Shown here: in pieces, positions 1 to 8,876 of the stretch | How the letters are laid out: the number at the start of each line of letters is the position of its first letter | How positions within the stretch are numbered: the first letter of the stretch is position 1 | Assembly: GCA_913043805.1 (NCBI GenBank) | Contig: CAJWMX010000066.1 | Coordinates: forward strand, 1 to 9,720 | Origin: an uncultured Acidobacteriota bacterium | GTDB lineage: Bacteria > Acidobacteriota > Vicinamibacteria > Vicinamibacterales > UBA8438 | Direction of reading: 5' to 3' | Length of the DNA: 9,720 bases | The notes under the pieces: generated by a model | The model's input: only the letters and a program-made list of their open reading frames with translations | What the model was told of the DNA's origin: nothing | The model's database searches: none | Translations under genes and position numbers: made by a program

Positions 1-1154
1 GGGCGGACGTCGATGCGGCTCTCGTCGAGCGAGCCGTCGACGCCGGTGTCGAGTATCGGGACAGCTCCGCGGTGATCGGCGTCGAGCGGGAGGCGGAGGA
101 GTTCAGCCTTGACGTCCGGACACCCGAAGGACGGGAGACCGTGCGGGCGAGGTTCGTCGTCGACGGCACCGGCGGCGGTCCGCTGGCCGACGCGCTCGGC
201 GCCGGCCACGGCCCAAGGTCCGGGTTCACGAGCCACCTGTGCTTCGCCCACTTCGACCATGTCGCCGAGTTCGGTGCCGACCTGCCCAGCGGGCCCTATC
301 CCGATGACCGGGCCGCGGTGCATCACCTCCTCGACGAGGGGTGGATGTATGCGTTGCGCTTCGACGATGGCCGTCTCAGCGCCGGCCTCCTGCTCGAGGA
401 CGCGCCGGGGCCCATCTCGGCCGACTCGACCTGGCGCGCCGTGCTCTCCCGCTACCCCTCGTTGCGCGCGGCCTTCGCCGACGCCCGCCCATGTGCACCT
501 GGTCTTCGCTCGGTCGGACCGATCCAGCGACGACGGCGGCGCGCCACCGGGCCGGGTTGGGCGCTACTCCCCCACAGCTTCGCCTTTTTCGACCCGTTGT
601 TCTCGACCGGCCTGGCGTGGAGCCTGCTTGGGGTGGAGCGGCTCGCCGAGGCGCTGTGCGGCCCGGATCCGACGGCCGCCCTGGCCCGATATGGTGACCT
701 GCTCACGCGCGAGGCAGACCAGCAGAACGCGCTCATCACCGCGGCCTATGGCGCCCGGCGGGTGATGGCGCTTTTTCGCGCCGTCTCGTTCCTCTACTTC
801 GCGTGTGTGAGCCGCGAGGAAATCGAGCTGCGACTCGGTCTCGTCCCGAACGCCGGGTCTCCGACACCCCCGCCGTGGCGTGGCTTCCTCGGCGCCGGCC
901 ACCCCCGCTGGTCGACCGCCTTCGCCGAGGCGGCTCCGCGAGTCAAGCTGGCGCTGCGCTCCGACGATTCCGCCGCCTTCGGCAGCTGGGTTCAGGCCCT
1001 CATTGCTCCAGATAACCTGATCGGCCTCGGCGAAGATCCGTCGCACCTCTACGGCGTCGATCTCGACCGCCTGAGGGCCAGCCATGAGCGGCTTGGCCTG
1101 TCCCCGGTGGAGCTCGAGGCCCGTCTTCCCCAGCTCCGAGGTGGCTCCTACTGA
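1..1154 (+). CDS. FAD-dependent oxidoreductase, halogenase/GGR-like (5' partial)
   Basis: This gene is cut by the left edge. The frame is open from the first full codon at position 3 to the TGA at 1152-1154, so 383 residues are visible. The GTG at 72 is internal, because coding sequence with the typical 'aaLveRAvdaGVeyr' character precedes it. The protein resembles the flavin monooxygenase group that includes tryptophan halogenases and geranylgeranyl reductases. Visible signs are the FVVDGTGGG segment (codons near 153-179; usual form 'vvDAsG'), a GWMYALRFDDG strand (from 339), and the FAD-proximal DPLFSTG motif at 591-611. The N-terminal GxGxxG FAD motif lies outside the window. The usual GDA triad just before DPLFSTG is replaced by LLPHS (564-578). 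The C-terminal part (about 700-1154) is mostly helical with a hydrophobic aromatic stretch (FRAVSFLYFACV). Substrate and reaction cannot be told from the sequence, and halogenation is not shown. The family assignment is fairly safe; the function is unknown. Confidence 0.75.
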   Translation, partial: ADVDAALVERAVDAGVEYRDSSAVIGVEREAEEFSLDVRTPEGRETVRARFVVDGTGGGPLADALGAGHGPRSGFTSHLCFAHFDHVAEFGADLPSGPYPDDRAAVHHLLDEGWMYALRFDDGRLSAGLLLEDAPGPISADSTWRAVLSRYPSLRAAFADARPCAPGLRSVGPIQRRRRRATGPGWALLPHSFAFFDPLFSTGLAWSLLGVERLAEALCGPDPTAALARYGDLLTREADQQNALITAAYGARRVMALFRAVSFLYFACVSREEIELRLGLVPNAGSPTPPPWRGFLGAGHPRWSTAFAEAAPRVKLALRSDDSAAFGSWVQALIAPDNLIGLGEDPSHLYGVDLDRLRASHERLGLSPVELEARLPQLRGGSY

Positions 1155-1187
1155 CGCCCGTCGTTCAAGATTGCACACGATTTCCCT

Positions 1188-1217
1188 TTGGGATGCGCAC
1201 CATTTCCATGGTAAAAT
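1188..1217 (+). promoter_or_regulatory. Probable sigma70-type promoter of the M23 peptidase gene
   Basis: The 98-bp gap after the oxidoreductase is much richer in A/T than the surrounding genes. A TAAAAT box at 1212-1217 (5 of 6 to TATAAT) lies 18 bp after TTGGGA at 1188-1193 (4 of 6 to TTGACA). Transcription from about 1224 would leave a leader of roughly 29 nt before the ATG at 1253. The same TAAAAT box, followed closely by CGGA, recurs upstream of secA at 2199-2204. The -10 is good and the -35 is weak, so confidence is moderate. Confidence 0.45.
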
Positions 1218-1252
1218 TCGGAGATTTTTGACGGCGGCCTGCGTACCCAGGG

Positions 1253-2134
1253 ATGTTGCCAAAGCGCTATACGTTCATCGTCGCTGACCGGTCTTCCGGC
1301 GCGCTCCACCGTTTCACGGTGGCTGTGCGTCCGGCCATCGCCGTGCTCGCCGCCATCCTGGCGATGCCAATCGGCTGGACCGTGCACTCGCGCTGGTCCG
1401 CCGCCACCCAGATCCAGGATCTCCAGCTCAAGAACGCGACGCTCGAGGTCGAGAACGCCCGGTATCGATCGGCGTCGGCTGAACTGTCTGGCCGCATCGC
1501 CGCGCTCCAACTGGCACTCGGTGAGTTGCGCGACAACTCTATCGTCGACCCACGGATCCGGCTCGCGATGGGCAGGGTCTCGGAGTCCTCGGCGCCGCTC
1601 CGGTCGGTGGCGCTCAGCACGCCGACCGAGACATTCAACCTGCTCCATGACCTGCTGAACATGCTGGATTCGGAGCTGGTCGTCGCCGAACAGAGCGTCG
1701 AAGAACAACAGGCGCTGGCTGCCGCCACCCCGTTCAACTTGCCCTCCGACGGCCGCGTCACCGACCGGTTCGGCTACCGGATCGACCCGTTCACCGGCGA
1801 GCGTAGTTTCCATAGCGCCGTGGATATCTCGACCGGCTACGGCCAGCCTGTCTACGCAACCGCCGACGGCACCGTCGTGTCGGCGGAGCGTAGCGGCGCG
1901 TTCGGGAATCTGATCCGGATCGACCACGGCTTCGGCCTCTCTACCCGCTACGGCCATCTCTCAGACTTCGCGACCACGGCCGGAGACTCCGTCGCTCGCG
2001 GCGACGTGATCGGCTATGCCGGTGCCACCGGTCGCGCGACCGGCTCACACGTGCACTATGAAGTGCTCGTCAACGGGCGGGCCATTAACCCGCTGCAGCT
2101 GGGCTCGCTGCCGCGGTCCCAGTCGGCTAACTGA
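1253..2134 (+). CDS. Membrane-anchored M23 family metallopeptidase (LytM-type)
   Basis: This is a 293-residue zinc endopeptidase or endopeptidase-like protein of the M23 family, which cuts (or, in degenerate members, regulates the cutting of) peptide cross-links in peptidoglycan. Layout: a short cytoplasmic start (MLPKRYTFIV), one membrane segment at about residues 26-44, a coiled coil at about 52-95 (LQLKNATLEVENAR and following heptads), a linker, then the M23 domain from about 165 to 283. The metal-binding set appears intact: H187 and D191 in FHSAVD, H235 in RYGHLS, and H266/H268 in SHVHYE. The usual glycine of HxGxD is alanine here. This suggests an active enzyme placed in the periplasm, anchored by the N-terminus. 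The start is not certain: the in-frame stop at 1229-1231 limits extension, AGGG directly abuts the ATG, and TTG at 1256 is an alternative. It lies upstream of secA in the same direction but has its own promoter. Confidence 0.88.
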   Translation: MLPKRYTFIVADRSSGALHRFTVAVRPAIAVLAAILAMPIGWTVHSRWSAATQIQDLQLKNATLEVENARYRSASAELSGRIAALQLALGELRDNSIVDPRIRLAMGRVSESSAPLRSVALSTPTETFNLLHDLLNMLDSELVVAEQSVEEQQALAAATPFNLPSDGRVTDRFGYRIDPFTGERSFHSAVDISTGYGQPVYATADGTVVSAERSGAFGNLIRIDHGFGLSTRYGHLSDFATTAGDSVARGDVIGYAGATGRATGSHVHYEVLVNGRAINPLQLGSLPRSQSAN

Positions 2135-2161
2135 GCCCTTCCTCACCGTGCCATCCAGCCA

Positions 2162-2184
2162 ACGCGTCAGCATTCTTGACGCGT
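2162..2184 (+). promoter_or_regulatory. Perfect 8-bp hairpin overlapping the secA -35 box
   Basis: ACGCGTCA (2162-2169) and TGACGCGT (2177-2184) are exact reverse complements separated by 7 nt. The right arm is part of a 10-bp perfect palindrome, TGACGCGTCA at 2177-2186, and the 8-mer ACGCGTCA is also directly repeated (2162 and 2179). The hairpin starts 27 nt after the stop of the M23 gene and its right arm covers the -35 box of the secA promoter. No T-run follows, so it is not a classical intrinsic terminator. It could be a factor-dependent or weak terminator for the upstream gene, or an operator for a dimeric regulator. The symmetry is directly visible; the role is inferred. Confidence 0.5.
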
Positions 2185-2204
2185 CATGGCCCCTTTCCTA
2201 AAAT
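2176..2204 (+). promoter_or_regulatory. Strong sigma70-type promoter of secA
   Basis: TTGACG at 2176-2181 (5 of 6 to consensus) and TAAAAT at 2199-2204 (5 of 6) are separated by the optimal 17 bp. The predicted start is near 2211, giving a leader of about 93 nt before the secA ATG. The leader contains a 17-nt unbroken pyrimidine run (2256-2272) and no Shine-Dalgarno sequence near 2304. It probably drives secA and, by read-through, guaB. This is the best promoter in the window. Confidence 0.7.
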
Positions 2205-2223
2205 CTCGGACGATATCCTGCGG

Positions 2224-2303
2224 ATGGTCCTCTGTTCACCGCATCGTCGTAGTCACCTTCCCTCTCTTTCCCGGCGTCGGGCCACCCCCCTGCCGATTAC
2301 CGC

Positions 2304-2307
<4 letters not shown>
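2224..2307 (+). CDS. Possible 27-codon leader ORF coupled to secA
   Basis: An ATG at 2224, about 13 nt after the predicted transcription start, opens a 27-codon frame that stops at TGA 2305-2307. The stop overlaps the secA start as ATGA (2304-2307) and also forms TGATG with the next in-frame ATG at 2307. The peptide would begin MVLCSPHRR, be rich in Ser, Pro and Arg, and end ATPLPITA. It has no signal peptide, membrane segment or SecM-like arrest motif that I can recognise. There is no clear Shine-Dalgarno before 2224. The overlap geometry is typical of translational coupling and would explain why secA has no ribosome binding site, but an open frame this short can easily arise by chance in GC-rich DNA. 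Confidence 0.27.
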
Positions 2308-5187
<2,880 letters not shown>

Positions 5188-5198
<11 letters not shown>

Positions 5199-6726
5199 GA
5201 TGAGCGTGCAGACCGAGAGCAGGGCGACTCGCTTCACGACCACCGACATCAGCGTCGCGCTGACCTTCGACGACGTGCTGCTGGTGCCGCAACACTCGGC
5301 CGTCCTGCCGAGCGAGGTCGAGATCTCGACCAGGGTGACACGGAACATCCCGCTCAACGTCCCTATCATCAGTTCCGCCATGGACACGGTGACCGAGTCG
5401 CGACTGGCCATCGCGATGGCCCAGCTCGGGGGCATCGGCATCATCCACAAAAATCTCTCGATCGAAGAGCAGGCGTCCGAGGTGGACCGTGTGAAGCGCT
5501 CGGAGAGCGGCATGATCGTCAATCCGATCACGCTCTCCCCTACCGGCCGGATCTACGAAGCGCTCGAGTTGATGAAGAAGTACCGGATCTCGGGTGTTCC
5601 CATCACCGAGGACGGCAGCACGGAGGGCAAGCTGGTCGGCATCCTGACCAACCGGGACCTCCGCTTCGAAGGGAACCTCGACCGCCCGATCGGCGATGTG
5701 ATGACCCGGGAGAACCTGATCACGGTACCGGTCGGGACGACCCTCAGCGAAGCCGAGCAGATCCTGCATACCCACCGCGTCGAGAAGCTGCTGGTGGTCG
5801 ATCAGAAATTCATGCTGAAGGGGCTGATCACCGTCAAAGACATCCAGAAGATGATCACCTACCCCACCGCGTCGAAGGACGAGCTGGGTCGGCTACGGGT
5901 CGGCGCCGCGGTGGGCATCGCCAAGGACACCGAAGCACGAGCCGAGGCGTTGATCGGCGCCGGGGTCGACCTGCTGGTCGTCGACACCGCCCATGGTCAC
6001 TCCGCCGGGGTGATGGCGATGGTGAAGCGGCTCCGCGAGCGGTTCGCCAGCATCGCTCTGGTGGCCGGGAACGTGGCGACCTCCGAGGGCACCGAAGCGC
6101 TCATCGACCTAGGCGTCGACGGGGTCAAAGTCGGGATCGGCTCTGGCTCCATCTGCACGACCCGGATCATCGCCGGCATCGGCATGCCGATGATCTCGGC
6201 CATCGCCGAGTGCGCCGAGGCCGCCGCGCGCCACAACGTCCCGATCATCGCCGACGGCGGCGTGCGCTACTCCGGAGACATCACCAAGGCGTTGGCCGTC
6301 GGCGCCAGCACCGTGATGATCGGTAGCCTGTTTGCCGGGACCGACGAAAGTCCGGGCGAGATGATTCTGTACCAAGGCCGGAGCTTTAAGGAGTATCGCG
6401 GGATGGGTTCGATCGGCGCGATGCGCGCCGGGAGCCGCGACCGCTACTTCCAGGAAGAGTTCGACCTCGCCAGCACGAGCGAGGGTGGCGAGAAGCTCGT
6501 GCCGGAAGGGATCGAGGGACGGGTCCCCTACAAAGGCTCGGTCGGGGCCATGATTCACCAGCTGGTCGGTGGCCTTCGCGCCGGCATGGGCTACTGCGGC
6601 TGTGGCAGCATCCCGGTTCTCCACCGGGACTCCCGCATGGTGCGCATCACGCCGGCCGGCATGCGCGAGAGCCACGTCCACGACGTGGTCATCACCAAGG
6701 AAGCCCCGAACTACCGCTCTGAGTAA
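5188..6726 (+). CDS. guaB: Inosine-5'-monophosphate dehydrogenase
   Basis: GuaB oxidises IMP to XMP with NAD+, the committed step of GMP synthesis, in the cytosol. The 512-residue protein has the full (beta/alpha)8 barrel with two CBS domains inserted at about residues 110-225. Key signs are LTFDDVLLVPQ (25-35), SSAMDTVTE (62-70), D266 in VVDTAHGHS, the catalytic loop GIGSGSICTTR with C323, DGGVRYSGD (356-364, phosphate binding), GSLFAGTDESPGE (379-391), and the mobile flap with R419-Y420 in SRDRYFQ, followed by EGIEGRVPYKG. All catalytic features are intact. ATG 5188 overlaps the secA end by 11 bases; ATG 5200, one base after the secA TGA, gives 508 residues and an N-terminus closer to the family norm. 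Neither has a good Shine-Dalgarno at normal spacing, so translation probably depends on ribosomes finishing secA. CBS domains often respond to adenine or guanine nucleotides. Confidence 0.97.
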
Positions 6727-6730
6727 GGCT

Positions 6731-6763
6731 GTCCCGACTCGAACCAGGTCCCGGGACCGCGAG
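6731..6763. terminator. Dyad-symmetric element between convergent guaB and tsaE (possible terminator)
   Basis: The 55-bp gap between the two converging operons contains nested symmetry: a perfect 12-bp palindrome GGTCCCGGGACC (6747-6758), flanked by CTCG (6738-6741) and CGAG (6760-6763), and a competing pairing of GTCCCG (6731-6736) with CGGGAC (6752-6757). The position suits a bidirectional transcription end, but there is no T-run on either strand beyond a short GTTTC. The symmetry is seen; the terminator role is a guess from position. Confidence 0.3.
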
Positions 6764-6781
6764 GCCAGTTTCGATACAACG

Positions 6782-7210
6782 TCATGAAACTGCGGGCCGC
6801 CGAATCACCGTCAGCTCTCGCTCGTCTTCACCGACGACTGTGATCCGGATCGTCATCGCGTCCGCGGGCGGGTGACGCCAGCGTTCGGCCCACTCGACGC
6901 AGACCACCGCGCCCGCCTCGGCGAGCTCTTCCAGGCCAAGATCGTCGACCTCGTCAGGCCCCAGTCGATACAGATCGACATGCTGGAGTGCGCCCTCTCC
7001 ATACTCCTGCACCACGACGAACGTCGGACTGCTCACCTCGTCGGGGTCGATACCACGCCCCGCCGCCACTCCGCGCACGAATGCGGTCTTGCCAGCGCCC
7101 AGCTCGCCGTGGAGCAGCATCACCGCCCCCGCCGGACAGGCGCGCGCCAACTCGGCCGCGACCCGTTCGGTCCCGGCCTCAGACCGCGTCACGTGGCGAG
7201 CCCAGGTCAT
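6782..7210 (-). CDS. tsaE: tRNA threonylcarbamoyladenosine biosynthesis ATPase TsaE
   Basis: TsaE is the small P-loop ATPase that works with TsaB and TsaD to place the threonylcarbamoyl group on A37 of ANN-decoding tRNAs. The 142-residue length is normal. It shows the Walker A GELGAGKT (35-42), the SPTF motif (61-64) followed by an aromatic/acid segment VVVQEYGEG, HVDLYRL (77-83), LGLEEL (91-96) and the CVEWAER motif (104-110), all diagnostic of the YjeE/TsaE family. The start chosen is the ATG whose first base is at 7210: it overlaps the nnr stop as ATGA (7210-7207) and has AGGAGG four bases upstream. A longer in-frame extension to 7387 exists but has an Arg/Gly-rich low-complexity sequence and lies entirely inside nnr, so it is not real. 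Co-transcribed and probably translationally coupled with nnr. Confidence 0.95.
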   Translation of the reverse strand: MTWARHVTRSEAGTERVAAELARACPAGAVMLLHGELGAGKTAFVRGVAAGRGIDPDEVSSPTFVVVQEYGEGALQHVDLYRLGPDEVDDLGLEELAEAGAVVCVEWAERWRHPPADAMTIRITVVGEDERELTVIRRPAVS

Positions 7211-8769
7211 GGCCCCTCCTCCGGCATCTCGCCCAGCTCGACCACCGCCGGCCCCAGCTCGTCCAACAGATCGCTGGCGATCACGCCAACCTCTCCCTGC
7301 CGCTCTGCGGCGCGATCGCCGGCAGCGCCGTGCAGATGCACCCCGAGGGCGCAGGCCGTTTCCAAGTCGCCGGTCTGCGCAATCCATGCGGCGATTACCC
7401 CGGTCAAGACGTCACCCGTTCCGCCCGTCGCCATGCCCGGATTCCCCGTCGTGTTGATCCAGACGCGCCCCCGCGGTGTCGAGACGACCGTTCGCGCCCC
7501 CTTGAGCACCACGTAGACGCCGGCGTCGCTCGCCACTCGTCGAGCGATGCCGAGCCGATCCGCCTGGACCTCCTGTATCGAACAGCCCACCAACCGCGCC
7601 ATCTCGCCCGGATGCGGCGTGATAACCATTGGCCGCGGCACGGGCCGCCGCAACCACTCGGGTCCCAACGCGTTCAACCCGTCGGCGTCGAGCACGAGCG
7701 GCACGTCGGTCGCCTCCAGTACGCCAGTAACGAAGGCACGCACGTCGTCCGATTGTCCCAAGCCTGGTCCCAGCGCCATGACATCGGCACGCCGCCCGAC
7801 GACCGCGGAGACCGCAGCCGGAGCGACGGTCCCCGCCTCGGTGTCAACCAGCCCGAGCGTCATGTACTCGGGGGCGTGGGCCGCCACCACGTCCTGGCAC
7901 CCACGGGGTGTCGCGACGGTGACCAGCCCTGCGCCCGAGCGCAGCGCACCGAGTCCAGCCAGGGCCGCCGCTCCAGTCGTGCCCACCGCCCCCCCGACGA
8001 CCAGCACCCGCCCACAATCGCCCTTGTGTACCTCGTCCGGACGCGGACTGATCTGGGTTACCGCCCACTCTCGGGTGATGGCGACACAGACAGGGCCGTC
8101 GAGTGCCTCGAGGACCGCCTCCGGGATCCCGATGTCGGCCACCACCACATCGCCCGCATGGGCGGCGGCAGGCGGTATCAGGAGCGCCACTTTCGCCGCC
8201 CCAAGGGCCACGGTCATGGTCGCCTCGATCGTCTCGCCCAGCGGCACGCCCTCGTCAGCCGAGAGGCCCGACGGCAGATCGATCGCGACGATTGGCGCGC
8301 CAGAGAGATTGAGGTCCTGGACCAGCGTCCGTGGATAGCCCTCGAGTGGTCTCGTCAACCCGGTCCCGAAGAGCGCGTCGACCAGCAGGTCGCAATCCAG
8401 CACTTCGCTCCGGTGCGCCTCCCAGGCGTCGAGCGAGGGCGTCTCGACGACGGTCACATCGTTGTCGTCGAGCGCCGCGAGAAAGGCGCCCGCGTCACCG
8501 GACACCTCGCTGCGGGGAGCCGCAAGACAGACCGTGACGTCACTCCCAACCTCAGCCAGCGCGCGCGCCACGACGAAACCATCGCCGCCGTTGTTCCCTT
8601 TCCCGCAGACCACACTCACCCGGCGTTCCACCAGACTCGGCAGATACCGGTCCATCGCCGCCACGACCGCGCGGCCGGCGTTCTCCATTAATTCGGCCGA
8701 CGGCACCCCCACCTCGGAGATGGTCCGACGGTCCGCCTCGCGCATCTGCGCTCCGGTCAACACCCGCAT
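7207..8769 (-). CDS. nnr: Bifunctional NAD(P)H-hydrate repair enzyme (epimerase + ADP/ATP-dependent dehydratase)
   Basis: Nnr repairs damaged nicotinamide cofactors: the N-terminal YjeF_N (NnrE) half epimerises R- and S-NAD(P)HX, and the C-terminal NnrD half dehydrates S-NAD(P)HX back to NAD(P)H using ADP or ATP. The 520-residue length is standard for the fused bacterial form. In the N-domain there are LTGAQMREADRRTI at the start, CGKGNNGGDGFVVAR (55-69), DALFGTGLTRPL (131-142, D131 the likely catalytic acid) and IDLPSGLSAD (163-172). In the C-domain there are HKGDCGRVLVVGG (248-260), SGAGLVTVATP (278-288), LGPGLG (333-338), VLDADGLNAL (359-368), TPHPGEMARL (384-393), KGARTVV (423-429), and NTTGNPGMATGGTGDVLTG with D453 as the expected catalytic base. 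No residue looks missing. The start is ATG at 8769 with AGGAGG ten bases upstream. The gene overlaps tsaE by 4 bases, the same pairing known as yjeF-yjeE in many bacteria. Confidence 0.97.
   Translation of the reverse strand: MRVLTGAQMREADRRTISEVGVPSAELMENAGRAVVAAMDRYLPSLVERRVSVVCGKGNNGGDGFVVARALAEVGSDVTVCLAAPRSEVSGDAGAFLAALDDNDVTVVETPSLDAWEAHRSEVLDCDLLVDALFGTGLTRPLEGYPRTLVQDLNLSGAPIVAIDLPSGLSADEGVPLGETIEATMTVALGAAKVALLIPPAAAHAGDVVVADIGIPEAVLEALDGPVCVAITREWAVTQISPRPDEVHKGDCGRVLVVGGAVGTTGAAALAGLGALRSGAGLVTVATPRGCQDVVAAHAPEYMTLGLVDTEAGTVAPAAVSAVVGRRADVMALGPGLGQSDDVRAFVTGVLEATDVPLVLDADGLNALGPEWLRRPVPRPMVITPHPGEMARLVGCSIQEVQADRLGIARRVASDAGVYVVLKGARTVVSTPRGRVWINTTGNPGMATGGTGDVLTGVIAAWIAQTGDLETACALGVHLHGAAGDRAAERQGEVGVIASDLLDELGPAVVELGEMPEEGP
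7215..7220 (-). promoter_or_regulatory. Shine-Dalgarno of tsaE
   Basis: AGGAGG on the minus strand, four bases before the tsaE ATG at 7210, inside the last codons of nnr (part of the GAGGAGGG stretch). Together with the ATGA overlap it fixes the tsaE start and rules out the longer frame. Confidence 0.75.
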
Positions 8770-8779
8770 CTGGTCGTAT

Positions 8780-8785
8780 CCTCCT
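8780..8785 (-). promoter_or_regulatory. Shine-Dalgarno of nnr
   Basis: A perfect AGGAGG on the minus strand, ten bases before the nnr ATG at 8769. It supports this start and shows that the host uses canonical Shine-Dalgarno pairing, unlike what is seen at the M23, secA, guaB and aminotransferase starts. Confidence 0.8.
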
Positions 8786-8830
8786 GACGGCCCACCGACC
8801 GCAGGGTGGCGTATATGCTACTTTGCTGGG

Positions 8831-8847
8831 TGCGCTCGGTGAGCGCA
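8831..8847. repeat. Perfect 17-bp inverted repeat in the nnr/aminotransferase divergent region
   Basis: TGCGCTC (8831-8837) and GAGCGCA (8841-8847) are exact reverse complements around a GGT centre. The element lies in the 107-bp region between the divergent nnr and aminotransferase genes, 29 bp before the ATG at 8877. It directly follows the only A/T-rich patch of that region (GTATATGCTACTTT, 8811-8824), which is the likeliest place for the promoter core, though I cannot assign -10/-35 boxes with confidence. It could be an operator shared by both genes or an mRNA hairpin in the aminotransferase leader. Confidence 0.45.
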
Positions 8848-8876
8848 TCGCGCCCAGACCCCCGAACGGCACGCTC

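Noticed and set aside
1..1154. Calling the first gene a tryptophan halogenase
   Set aside because: Only the general flavoprotein fold is supported; the N-terminal diagnostic motifs are outside the window and the GD motif is missing, so a specific halogenase name is not justified.
6734..6746. tRNA T-arm-like sequence (GGTTCGAGTC on the minus strand) after guaB
   Set aside because: The flanking bases do not form a proper 5-bp T stem, and no acceptor partner, D-arm or anticodon arm is found at the right distance within the tsaE end; no tRNA can be built.
7211..7387. N-terminal extension of tsaE by 59 codons
   Set aside because: The added sequence is Arg/Gly-rich low complexity inside nnr; the ATG at 7210 has a Shine-Dalgarno and the ATGA overlap, and gives the normal TsaE length.
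6988..8691. A 567-codon open frame on the plus strand opposite nnr and tsaE
   Set aside because: It is a shadow of the nnr coding strand in GC-rich DNA: the sequence is Arg/His/Pro-rich with no domain, while the minus-strand nnr shows every family motif.
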